From assembly GCA_905202055.1 (NCBI GenBank), contig CAJKQK010000032.1:1-21575 (forward strand): a stretch of 21,575 bases of DNA, given 5' to 3'. This document shows, one piece after another, positions 14,997 through 21,575 of the stretch (positions are counted from its first letter, which is position 1; the number at the start of each line of letters is the position of its first letter). A model generated the notes under the pieces. That model worked only from the letters and a program-made list of their open reading frames with translations, was not told the origin of the DNA and searched no databases. Both the position numbers and the translations under genes were made by a program. Source of the stretch: an uncultured Oxalobacter sp. GTDB taxonomy: Bacteria > Pseudomonadota > Gammaproteobacteria > Burkholderiales > Burkholderiaceae_D.

Positions 14997-15049
14997 TATG
15001 ATTCATCGCAACTATCGGTTTTTAATAATGTTTTTATTGCTGAATCATA
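14997..15049. repeat. Large inverted repeat upstream of ahpC
   Basis: TATGATTCA (14997-15005) is perfectly inverted as TGAATCATA (15041-15049). After a 2-base bulge, GCAA (15008-15011) pairs with TTGC (15037-15040). The arms enclose an AT-rich loop of about 25 bases. The structure could be a protein-binding site or a stem in a leader or small RNA; there is no T tract, so it is not a typical terminator. Confidence 0.5.
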
Positions 15050-15152
15050 ATTTCACATTCCGCCAAACCGTTTAAATTCACATAAAATCGTTGTCAAAAA
15101 ACCATCAAAAACATCCCTGAAAAAATTTTTCGTGTTCTGCAGGATTTTAAAA

Positions 15153-15179
15153 GTCGTGTTTTAATATGAAAAACGCGAC
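15153..15179 (+). other. Stable hairpin in the ahpC leader
   Basis: GTCGTGTTTT pairs with AAAACGCGAC over 10 bp (one G-U) around a 7-base loop. A smaller stem GAACA/TGTTC (15180-15196) follows immediately. Then come two alternative hairpins, CAGG/CCTG (15222-15237) and TTGAAAAT/ATTTTCAA (15226-15248), which share bases. The alternatives could switch, but no ligand or regulator is evident. Confidence 0.4.
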
Positions 15180-15286
15180 GAACACAACGCTTGTTCATCA
15201 CACGGATTCCAAAGTATCCGGCAGGTTGAAAATCCTGAAAATTTTCAAAGTCGGCCGGGCCATTATTTTCATTTAAGGAGAAACAC

Positions 15287-15853
15287 ATGTCATCTTTGAT
15301 CAATACCGAAATCATCCCTTTCAAGGCACAGGCTTATCACAACGGCCAGTTCGTCAAAGTTACCGATGCAGACCTGAAAGGCAAATGGTCTGTCGTATTC
15401 TTCTATCCGGCCGACTTCTCTTTTGTTTGCCCGACCGAACTGGGCGATCTGGCTGACCATTACGAAGAATTCAAGAAACTGGGGGTGGAAATCTACTCCG
15501 TTTCGACCGATACCCATTTCGTTCACAAGGGCTGGCACGACGCATCGGACACCATCAAGAAAATCCAGTTCCCGATGGTCGGCGATCCAAGCGGACAGAT
15601 CAGCCGTAACTTCAATGTCCTGATCGACGATGACGGTGTTGCCCTGCGCGGTACCTTCGTTATCAATCCTGAAGGCGTGATCAAACTGTGCGAAATCCAT
15701 GATCTGGGTATCGGACGCTCAGCAACTGAATTGCTCCGCAAGGTTCAGGCCGCACAATACGTTGCCACCCACAAAGGTCAGGTCTGCCCTGCTTCCTGGC
15801 AACCAGGCGCAGAAACTCTGGCTCCATCCCTGGATCTGGTCGGCAAAATCTAG
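15287..15853 (+). CDS. ahpC: Alkyl hydroperoxide reductase peroxiredoxin subunit
   Basis: AhpC is a typical two-cysteine peroxiredoxin that reduces hydrogen peroxide, organic hydroperoxides and peroxynitrite in the cytoplasm, and is re-reduced by AhpF. The 188-residue protein has the peroxidatic Cys48 in ADFSFVCPTELGD and the resolving Cys167 in GQVCPASW, with the C-terminal arm of the AhpC1 group. Length matches E. coli AhpC closely. AAGGAG (15275-15280) 6 bases before ATG 15287 is the strongest ribosome binding site in the window, consistent with high expression. ahpF follows 111 bases later behind a strong hairpin. The upstream region shows a Fur-like box and no clear OxyR site. Confidence 0.97.
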   Translation: MSSLINTEIIPFKAQAYHNGQFVKVTDADLKGKWSVVFFYPADFSFVCPTELGDLADHYEEFKKLGVEIYSVSTDTHFVHKGWHDASDTIKKIQFPMVGDPSGQISRNFNVLIDDDGVALRGTFVINPEGVIKLCEIHDLGIGRSATELLRKVQAAQYVATHKGQVCPASWQPGAETLAPSLDLVGKI

Positions 15854-15863
15854 GTATCTCTCC

Positions 15864-15899
15864 TGTCTCCGGTTCAGGCTGTTTGCCTGTCCGGAGACA
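15864..15899 (+). other. Strong intercistronic hairpin between ahpC and ahpF
   Basis: TGTCTCCGG (15864-15872) pairs with CCGGAGACA (15891-15899). Inside it CAGGC (15875-15879) pairs with GCCTG (15885-15889) around TGTTT. The double stem lies 10 bases after the ahpC stop. No T tract follows, so it is more likely a partial attenuator or an RNA-stabilising 3' end that sets AhpC above AhpF than a full terminator. Confidence 0.7.
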
Positions 15900-15964
15900 A
15901 ACCTGTAACAAAAACAATAAATAAATCGTTTAAAAAAGCCTATTCCAATCGGAGCAGATAAAGT

Positions 15965-17512
15965 ATGCTGGACAATCAAGTCAAAGAACAATTAAAAAAC
16001 TATCTCGCAAAACTGGTCAATCCGATTGAGATAGTCGCCTCGATTAACGATACTCCGAAATCCAGGGAAATGACCGCCCTGCTGCAGGACATCGCGGAAC
16101 TCTCCACCAAAATCACCCTCATCGAAAAAGCCGACGACAACAAGAGATCGCCTTCCTTCTCCATCAATCGTCCGGACGGCAGTGTCGATCTTCGATTTGC
16201 CGGTATCCCGATGGGGCATGAATTCACCTCACTGGTTCTGGCACTGCTGCAGGTGGGTGGATATCCACCGAAAGTCGAACCGGACGTTATTGAACAAATC
16301 AGAAATCTTGAAGGAAAGTATGAATTCGAAACGTATATTTCCTTAAGCTGCCAGAATTGTCCTGAAGTCGTTCAGGCTCTGAATCTGATGGCTGTCCTCA
16401 ATCCCAACATTTCTCACGTCATGATTGACGGTTCCATCTATCAGGATGAGGTCAACGAGCGCCATATCATGGCGGTCCCGAGCATTTTCATGAATGGTCA
16501 GGAATTCGGGCAGGGCCGCATGAATATCAAGGAAATTCTGGCCAAAGTCGATACAGGCAGTTCAAAACGTGAAGCTGAAAAAATCTCGGCAAAAGATCCC
16601 TTCGATGTCCTCGTCATCGGCGGTGGTTCAGCCGCAGCGACATCGGCCATTTATGCGGCCAGAAAAGGCATTCGCACCGGGCTGGTCACCGAAAATTTCG
16701 GCGGACAGATCCTGAACACAACCGATATCGAAAATATCATTGCCATCAAAAAAATCGAAGGCACACATCTGGCTGCCGTGTTCGAAGACAATATCCGCAA
16801 TCACGACATTGATGTGATGATGCCGCAACTGGCCGTCAATCTGATTCCCGGTGAATTGATCGAAGTGCAGCTGGCCAGTGGTGCATCGGTCAAAAGTAAA
16901 ACCGTCATCGTTGCGACCGGTGCAAACTGGAGAAAAATGGATGCTCCGGGCGAAGAACAATATATCGGTCGCGGAGTGGCCTTCTGCCCACATTGCGACG
17001 GGCCGCTTTACAAAAACAAACGTATTGCCGTTATCGGCGGAGGTAACTCGGCTGTCGAAGCGGCCATCGATCTGGCCGGTATTGCCGAACATGTGAGCGT
17101 TCTCGTTCGCAACACAACCCTGACAGCCGATACCGTTTTACAAAACAAGCTCTTCACTCTGAAAAACGTCACCCTGATCACACAGGCGTTGACCTCCGAA
17201 GTGAAAGGAAACGGCCAGAAGGTGAACGGTCTTGTTTATGAAGATATGGCTACCGCATCGAAACGGACTCTCGACGTGGAAGGCATTTTCGTCCAGATCG
17301 GACAGGTTCCCACGACCGGATGGCTGAAGAAAACACCGGTCAGGCTCAATGAAAAAAACGAGATAGAAGTCGATCTCTATAACAGGACGAACGTTCCCGG
17401 CATTTTTGCGGCTGGCGATGTCAGCTCCTCTCCATACAAACAGATTGTCATTGCAATGGGGGATGGTGCCAAGGCAGCCCTGTCCGCATTCGATTATCTG
17501 ATCCGCAATTAA
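15965..17512 (+). CDS. ahpF: Alkyl hydroperoxide reductase flavoprotein subunit F
   Basis: AhpF passes electrons from a reduced pyridine nucleotide through FAD and two disulfide centres to AhpC. The 515-residue protein has the tandem thioredoxin-like N-terminal domain with Cys129-Cys132 (SCQNCPEV, same numbers as E. coli) and a thioredoxin-reductase-like core. In that core the FAD motif reads VIGGGSAAATSA (218-229), the redox pair is Cys341-Cys344 (FCPHCDGP), the nucleotide motif is VIGGGNSAVEAA (356-367), and GIFAAGDVSSSPYKQI precedes the C-terminus. Two glycines of the GxGxxG motifs are Ala here, and the acidic residue expected for NADH is absent (see findings). GGAG lies 10 bases before ATG 15965. 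It is probably transcribed with ahpC. Confidence 0.96.
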   Translation: MLDNQVKEQLKNYLAKLVNPIEIVASINDTPKSREMTALLQDIAELSTKITLIEKADDNKRSPSFSINRPDGSVDLRFAGIPMGHEFTSLVLALLQVGGYPPKVEPDVIEQIRNLEGKYEFETYISLSCQNCPEVVQALNLMAVLNPNISHVMIDGSIYQDEVNERHIMAVPSIFMNGQEFGQGRMNIKEILAKVDTGSSKREAEKISAKDPFDVLVIGGGSAAATSAIYAARKGIRTGLVTENFGGQILNTTDIENIIAIKKIEGTHLAAVFEDNIRNHDIDVMMPQLAVNLIPGELIEVQLASGASVKSKTVIVATGANWRKMDAPGEEQYIGRGVAFCPHCDGPLYKNKRIAVIGGGNSAVEAAIDLAGIAEHVSVLVRNTTLTADTVLQNKLFTLKNVTLITQALTSEVKGNGQKVNGLVYEDMATASKRTLDVEGIFVQIGQVPTTGWLKKTPVRLNEKNEIEVDLYNRTNVPGIFAAGDVSSSPYKQIVIAMGDGAKAALSAFDYLIRN

Positions 17513-17530
17513 CCGGCGATTTATGAACAA

Positions 17531-17560
17531 AACGGGACCACACCAGCGGTCCTGTTTTTT
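17531..17560 (+). terminator. Rho-independent terminator after ahpF
   Basis: AACGGGACC (17531-17539) pairs with GGTCCTGTT (17548-17556) over 9 bp with one G-U, loop ACACCAGC, and a T run of six at 17555-17560. Confidence 0.85.
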
Positions 17561-17562
17561 AT

Positions 17563-17592
17563 TTGGGATAAAATAAATTATTCTGATATAAA
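17563..17592 (+). promoter_or_regulatory. Candidate promoter of the sirtuin-thiM unit
   Basis: TTGGGA (17563-17568), an 18-base spacer and TATAAA (17587-17592). The predicted start near 17599 leaves about 9 bases before the sirtuin ATG, with no Shine-Dalgarno, implying a nearly leaderless mRNA. Confidence 0.45.
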
Positions 17593-17607
17593 TTACACGA
17601 ATTTCAT

Positions 17608-18435
17608 ATGAATAGCGAAGCCATCAAAAAAGCGGCACAACTCATTCATGAGGCTGACAGCCTGTTTATCGGTACCGGTGCCGGTATGGGAGTCGATTCC
17701 GGACTGGCTGATTTTCGTGGCAATCATGGATTCTGGAAAGCCTATCCCAAACTGGGAAGCGCCGGTATCGAATTTACCGAAATGGCCAACCCGAACGCTT
17801 TTGTCAGGAACCCGCGACAGGCATGGGGATTTTACGGACACCGTTTGAATATGTACCGGAAAACAAAGCCCCATACAGGTTTCGATATCCTGAAAAAAAT
17901 GGGTGAAAGCAGGCCTCTCGGTTACTTTGTTTTCACAAGCAATGTCGACGGGCAATTCCAGAAAGCGGGTTTCGATCCGGATATCGTTGCTGAATGCCAT
18001 GGATCGATCCATCATCTTCAGTGTCAGGACAGTTGCACCGGTGCGATCTGGGAAGCCGACGGATTGCAGGTTGAAATCGATACGGAAAATTGCCTTTTGA
18101 CGTCGGAGTTGCCCGTTTGCCCGGAATGCCGTTCCCTTGCACGTCCCAATATCCTGATGTTCAACGATTGGGGATGGATTGGCGACCGGACGGAATGGCA
18201 GATTGCAAGACTGAACCAGTGGTATCACCGGACGAAAAAAATGGCGATCATTGAACTGGGCGCAGGCATTCACGTTCCAACCGTGCGCAGAGTGTGTGAA
18301 TCGTTCAATGTCCCGATGATCCGGATCAACCCCGGTGAACCACAGGTTCGTAGCAAAAACGATGTGAGTCTGCCTCTGGGCGCTCTTGATGCCCTTGAAC
18401 AGATTTACAGCGAATTTCAAAAATTAAACAACTGA
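17608..18435 (+). CDS. Sir2-family NAD-dependent protein deacylase (sirtuin)
   Basis: Sirtuins remove acyl groups from lysines, consuming NAD+ and releasing nicotinamide and O-acyl-ADP-ribose. The 275-residue protein shows the NAD motif GTGAGMGVDSGLADFRG at 22-38, TSNVDGQF at 110-117 (NAD ribose and nicotinamide region), and ECHGS with catalytic His131. A probable zinc site is formed by Cys139, Cys143, Cys171 and Cys174. The C-terminal part has LGAGIHVPTVR, which differs from the GTSL-type motif of CobB-like sirtuins. The long inserted GNHGFWKAYPKLGSAGI segment (38-54) belongs to a less-studied bacterial sirtuin group. ATG 17608 has no Shine-Dalgarno, and an in-frame stop lies 24 bases upstream, limiting alternatives. 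thiM follows 17 bases later. Substrates are unknown. Confidence 0.9.
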   Translation: MNSEAIKKAAQLIHEADSLFIGTGAGMGVDSGLADFRGNHGFWKAYPKLGSAGIEFTEMANPNAFVRNPRQAWGFYGHRLNMYRKTKPHTGFDILKKMGESRPLGYFVFTSNVDGQFQKAGFDPDIVAECHGSIHHLQCQDSCTGAIWEADGLQVEIDTENCLLTSELPVCPECRSLARPNILMFNDWGWIGDRTEWQIARLNQWYHRTKKMAIIELGAGIHVPTVRRVCESFNVPMIRINPGEPQVRSKNDVSLPLGALDALEQIYSEFQKLNN

Positions 18436-18452
18436 TCAAAAAAGAATCCCAA

Positions 18453-19280
18453 ATGACTTTAAGCGTTCAAGACCTCTGGAACGATGTCGCCGCCGTCCGT
18501 GAAACAGCTCCTCTCGTTCATTCAATTACCAATCTGGTCGTCATGAGTTATAACGCCAATGCCCTGCTTGCCCTGGGAGCGGTACCAGTCATGGCTCATG
18601 CACGGGAGGAAGTTTCGGAAATGGTATCGATTGCCGGTGCACTGGTATTGAATATCGGCACCTTGCAACCGGAATGGGTGGAAGCCATGAAGCTGGCGGC
18701 AAAAAAAGCGGCCTCACTGAACAAGCCGATTATTCTCGACCCTGTCGGTGCGGGCGCGACTTCTTACCGGAATCGGACGATTACGGAACTGCTTGTAACG
18801 GCAAAGCCGACTGTCATTCGTGGAAATGCATCGGAAATCATGAGTGTGGCCGGCCTCGCTTCCGTCACAAAAGGAGTTGAAAGCCTTCAGTCGTCCGAAG
18901 CCGCCCTCGACGCGGCAAAAATGCTTGCCCGGAAAATCGGGGGTGTTGTCTGCGTTTCGGGCGCTACGGACATTATTACGAATAAAGACGGTAAAACCGT
19001 CTTTTTGCAAAACGGTCACCCATGGATGACGAAAATAACCGGAACAGGCTGTTCCGCAACAGCCATGATCGGGGCATTCGCCGCCGTACAGCCTGACTAC
19101 TGGCGAGCAACGGTTTCCGCCATGGCATATCTCGGTGTCGTCGGAGAAGTCACGACTGAAACTGTCATGAAACAGAATGAAGGCGTCGGCAGCCTTCAGA
19201 TAAAAATACTCGACAGCCTGCAACTCATGACAGAAAACGAATTCTTGACCCGACTGAAAATGTCAGTCAGTAATGGCTAA
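18453..19280 (+). CDS. thiM: Hydroxyethylthiazole kinase
   Basis: ThiM phosphorylates 4-methyl-5-(2-hydroxyethyl)thiazole, a salvage step that lets cells reuse the thiazole half of thiamine. The 275-residue protein has PLVHSITNLVVMSYNANALLALGA near the N-terminus, the ribokinase-like core with DPVGAGATSYR, RGNASEI, and the anion-hole and catalytic segment ITGTGCSATAMIGAF. Length matches the family. It lies 17 bases behind the sirtuin with only a weak AAAGAA-like ribosome site, so the two are probably one transcript. It is not accompanied by thiD or thiE, and no TPP riboswitch is visible upstream of the unit. The C-terminus ends 48 bases from the convergent queH. Confidence 0.94.
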   Translation: MTLSVQDLWNDVAAVRETAPLVHSITNLVVMSYNANALLALGAVPVMAHAREEVSEMVSIAGALVLNIGTLQPEWVEAMKLAAKKAASLNKPIILDPVGAGATSYRNRTITELLVTAKPTVIRGNASEIMSVAGLASVTKGVESLQSSEAALDAAKMLARKIGGVVCVSGATDIITNKDGKTVFLQNGHPWMTKITGTGCSATAMIGAFAAVQPDYWRATVSAMAYLGVVGEVTTETVMKQNEGVGSLQIKILDSLQLMTENEFLTRLKMSVSNG

Positions 19281-19328
19281 AAATCCTGTCGAAAAAGGAC
19301 GTTCTGAAGCAAAGAAAAAATAGTGTGT

Positions 19329-19937
19329 TTATTCTGAAACAGTCGAAAGGCGTGCCAACGCTTTCAGCCGTTTCTGTTCCGATCTTCGTTCGCGCTGTAT
19401 TTCCGCTTCCTTTCGGCTCAAAAGGCAGCCACACCATTTCTGCCGGTACAGTCCCAGCTCTTTCGAGAGATTGATGCCTTCGTACCAGTAAGGCCGGAAA
19501 TCCCGATAAAGGAATGCGATACCCGTTTCCTGCGCAATCTGTTCCGCTTCGTGGCAAATCGCTTCATGATCCTGATAGCGGGAATACAGCAAGCTCGTCG
19601 TAAACAATTTGAAACCCCGTTTTTTCGCTTCCAGAGCCGTCGCCAGCAGACGCTGCCGGTAACACTGGATACAGCGTTCGCCTTGCGTCGTGACTCCGTT
19701 CAATTCCCTGATCCATCTTGCAGGTGATCGCGCCTCCCCTGCCAAAACCAGAGGATAACCCAGCTTTTCGGCAGCAAGCTGCGCAGACGCCCGGCGCAAA
19801 TCATATTCCTCCTCAGGATGAATATTGGGATTGAAAAAAAAGGCCGTCACCTCAAATCCCTCCTCTCGCAAATGCACGACTGGCATCAGCGAACAGGGGC
19901 CACAACAGATATGCAGAAAAACGGAATTTTCACTCAT
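19329..19937 (-). CDS. queH: Epoxyqueuosine reductase QueH (DUF208)
   Basis: QueH reduces epoxyqueuosine to queuosine in the wobble base of GUN-anticodon tRNAs and replaces the unrelated QueG in many bacteria. The 202-residue protein has CCGPC at 11-15, CIQCY at 89-93 and WCGC at 168-171. These metal-binding cysteines hold the iron-sulfur cluster and adjacent iron in this family. HICCGPCS at the N-terminus and the EEEYDLRR segment are typical. ATG 19937-19935 has no strong ribosome site. It lies 32 bases downstream of the DUF4139 gene on the same strand and may share its transcript. The Arg/Lys-rich tail (about 175-197) is longer than the shortest family members. Confidence 0.93.
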   Translation of the reverse strand: MSENSVFLHICCGPCSLMPVVHLREEGFEVTAFFFNPNIHPEEEYDLRRASAQLAAEKLGYPLVLAGEARSPARWIRELNGVTTQGERCIQCYRQRLLATALEAKKRGFKLFTTSLLYSRYQDHEAICHEAEQIAQETGIAFLYRDFRPYWYEGINLSKELGLYRQKWCGCLLSRKEAEIQRERRSEQKRLKALARLSTVSE

Positions 19938-19969
19938 GTCTATACAGATTCAGTAGCCGACGATCGATA

Positions 19970-21397
19970 CTATTCAACACGAACACGATAAGTCAAAGTC
20001 GCCTCACCGCTTGCAGGCACCTTGATATTCCATACAGCCGTCATTCCGTCTTTCACATGAGAATGATTTTCCTGCAAAATCTGCCAGCTACCCGGGATCG
20101 GTTCTTTTACCTGAACGGTCACACCTTTGCTCTTTGCATTTTTCAGGACGATTTCATAAGCGCTTTCGTAGGTTCGCACTGTCTGATCCTGCGATGGAAT
20201 CATCTTGTATTCAGTCTGTTTTCTCGATCCTGTCACATCGAAAGAATCTCCCATTTTCAGGCTGACCGCTTCATTGACAGGAGTATGGGACATCTGGCTT
20301 TCACCGAGAAATTGCTGGTTGCCGCGATTATCCGTCTGGTAAAAACGAACCGTCCCACCTGGCAAGGGCATGCCGAGTCTGTCGCCTTTGGTGTTTTTGA
20401 ATGTGACCGTCATATTCACCGGCAAATTGTCACTGGCATTTGACATGCGGCTGCGGTAATAATAACTTCCGCCATTCAATACCCATTCTTTTTTCACCTT
20501 CACGTCACTCGCATTCAAAAGGGAATACTGTCTCGTCTGATTGTTCGCCAAAGTGACTTTTTGGGGAAGCGTATACAAGTGATAATCAGCGAAAGATTCC
20601 TGTGAGATTTCACTTCCTGCTGGCATGGCGTCGAACTTTGCAGACCGGGCTGCGGCCATCAGCATCGGCCGCGCCGACGTCATGTTGGGGCTGCCCGCAA
20701 TCAGCTGCACTCTCGCATTTTTGAACACGGTTCCACTGTTATTGCTGATGGCGGCCCAACCCGACAAATTCATCCGGGTCTCACTATCGTTCAACTGGGC
20801 AACATAATTCGCATTCCAGCCGATGCCATTCGTCAGATAATCCAGCTCCAATTGCTGACTGCGGTTCGTGTTGCTGTCCAGTTCAACCGTCAAAGTCGGT
20901 TTTGCCTGCAAGCCATTCGGAACGTGATCGTAAATAATTCGGCCGGGCACGCCCGTTTCAATACGATTGCCGATTTTCAGAACCATCCCTCCCTGCGCAG
21001 ACAGCACTTCCGCCTGTTCTTCCGTTTCGGCACCGGTTGCCGGATTGGTTTTGATGATCTTCACTTTCTTGCCGACATAGCTTTCCAGGAGCGTTTGAGG
21101 TGTCAGCAGGTTATTGTCGAAATAAATCTGTGCCACACTGATCCTGCCGGATGACTGGTCTTTCAACATGACCGTTTCCGGCTGAATCCGTTCACTGACA
21201 TCGACAAAACGCACTTTGACGGTTCCATTTTGCAACGGCACCTGCCGGACATCCCTTACCAGCGCCAGATCGCGTTCGTAAATCGTCAGGGAAACCTGTT
21301 TCTGGTCATTTTTGCCGGTTTGCACATCAGACGCGGCAAAGGCCAGCGGCGTAACAAAAATCAGTGAAAAAAGCAGGGAATGTTTGAATGATTTCAT
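19970..21397 (-). CDS. DUF4139-domain exported protein
   Basis: The 475-residue product starts with a signal peptide (MKSFKHS, hydrophobic core, LAFAASD with cleavage about residue 21-22) and is predicted to be exported. The mature protein is largely beta-rich: YERDLALVRDVRQVPL near the start matches the N-terminal strand repeat seen in DUF4139 proteins. ELDYLTNGIGWNANYVAQL and LSGWAAISNNSG in the middle resemble the mid-domain of the mucoidy-inhibitor-like superfamily, and a C-terminal immunoglobulin-like part ends GEATLTYRVRVE. There is no lipobox and no transmembrane segment after the signal. ATG 21397-21395 with GGAG 9 bases upstream is preferred over the ATG 14 codons earlier because it begins the signal peptide. 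Function is unknown; cell envelope location is the only safe statement. Confidence 0.82.
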   Translation of the reverse strand: MKSFKHSLLFSLIFVTPLAFAASDVQTGKNDQKQVSLTIYERDLALVRDVRQVPLQNGTVKVRFVDVSERIQPETVMLKDQSSGRISVAQIYFDNNLLTPQTLLESYVGKKVKIIKTNPATGAETEEQAEVLSAQGGMVLKIGNRIETGVPGRIIYDHVPNGLQAKPTLTVELDSNTNRSQQLELDYLTNGIGWNANYVAQLNDSETRMNLSGWAAISNNSGTVFKNARVQLIAGSPNMTSARPMLMAAARSAKFDAMPAGSEISQESFADYHLYTLPQKVTLANNQTRQYSLLNASDVKVKKEWVLNGGSYYYRSRMSNASDNLPVNMTVTFKNTKGDRLGMPLPGGTVRFYQTDNRGNQQFLGESQMSHTPVNEAVSLKMGDSFDVTGSRKQTEYKMIPSQDQTVRTYESAYEIVLKNAKSKGVTVQVKEPIPGSWQILQENHSHVKDGMTAVWNIKVPASGEATLTYRVRVE

Positions 21398-21447
21398 GAA
21401 CAGGCTCTCCAGATAAAAAACCGCTTCTGAGTGTGGCACAAACAGGA

Positions 21448-21469
21448 TGCGATGACTGAATCCATCGCA
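21448..21469. promoter_or_regulatory. Inverted repeat upstream of the DUF4139 gene
   Basis: TGCGATG (21448-21454) and CATCGCA (21463-21469) form perfect 7-base arms around 8 bases, 51 bases before the start codon. Either an operator or a leader hairpin is possible. A CATAAT-like -10 lies just upstream on the minus strand without a clear -35. Confidence 0.35.
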
Positions 21470-21575
21470 AACCTTTCTGATTATGTCCAGTTTGCTTCAG
21501 TTAATGTAAATGTACAGCGTTTTTACGTTTGAATACAAAATCGGCAAAAAATTCAAACCACATCCTTGCCTCATT

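Larger units (their letters stand above)
14765..15286. other. Long non-coding region between ppk2 and ahpC
   Basis: These 522 bases contain no credible gene. In order they hold the ppk2 terminator (14821-14853), a Fur-box-like sequence (14923-14941), a large inverted repeat (14997-15049), AT-rich DNA (15050-15150) and an ahpC leader with several stable hairpins (15153-15248) ending in a strong ribosome binding site. I could not fix a promoter for ahpC: a TAAAAT -10 occurs at 15083-15088 without a good -35. I found no convincing OxyR site. Confidence 0.6.

Noticed and set aside
15001..15037. Possible OxyR site (four spaced tetramers) before ahpC
   Set aside because: Only one or two of the four ATAG/CTAT elements match at the required spacing.
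17513..17607. TPP riboswitch upstream of the sirtuin-thiM unit
   Set aside because: The region is taken up by the ahpF terminator and a promoter; none of the conserved TPP aptamer blocks is present.
17593..18420. Minus-strand frame of 275 codons mirroring the sirtuin gene
   Set aside because: The plus-strand frame has all sirtuin motifs; the mirror frame has none and no start signals.
19281..19328. Terminator between convergent thiM and queH
   Set aside because: A TCCT/AGGA stem of four pairs with a T run on the minus strand is readable but too weak to call.
1..21575. CRISPR arrays, insertion sequences, phage genes, tRNA or rRNA genes
   Set aside because: Looked for on both strands; no regularly spaced repeats, transposase motifs or RNA gene sequences were seen.

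Overview
The window looks like a chromosomal housekeeping segment from a betaproteobacterium of the Burkholderiales, most like the Oxalobacteraceae (an Oxalobacter-type genome is my best guess). This rests on gene order (gyrA-serC-pheA-hisC-tyrA-aroA; ompA-ubiG-gph; metK next to an LpxL-type acyltransferase and dapF), on protein character, and on a moderate GC content with AT-rich intergenic regions. The genus is an inference from memory of these families. I see no insertion sequence, phage gene, CRISPR array, tRNA or rRNA.

Left block, minus strand, 1-7887: an aromatic and serine biosynthesis supra-operon read from gyrA through serC, pheA (fused chorismate mutase/prephenate dehydratase), hisC and tyrA into aroA, which runs off the left edge. 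Two junctions are one-base TGATG stop/start overlaps. SerC makes serine; PheA, TyrA, HisC and AroA make phenylalanine, tyrosine and chorismate. GyrA has Gln at quinolone position 83.

Centre: an AT-rich divergent region (7888-8372) separates gyrA from a small OmpA-family protein gene with a strong terminator, followed by ubiG and gph. A bidirectional terminator divides these from metK on the minus strand. The metK leader carries what I read as a SAM-II riboswitch, followed by mutually exclusive antiterminator-like and terminator-like hairpins; this is the most interesting signal in the window. On the other side of the same divergent region lies lpxL-type acyltransferase-dapF-ppk2, ending in a clear terminator.

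Right block: a 522-base non-coding stretch (14765-15286) holds that terminator, a Fur-box-like sequence, a large inverted repeat and a structured ahpC leader. Then come ahpC, a strong intercistronic hairpin, and ahpF, whose NAD(P)H-binding motif looks altered. A terminator is followed by a sirtuin gene with almost no leader and thiM, probably one transcript. Converging on them from the right are a DUF4139 exported protein and queH, on the minus strand.

The window is mostly conserved core metabolism. The unusual content is regulatory RNA and DNA structure (metK leader, ahpC region) plus residue-level oddities in AhpF and GyrA, not a new multi-gene system.
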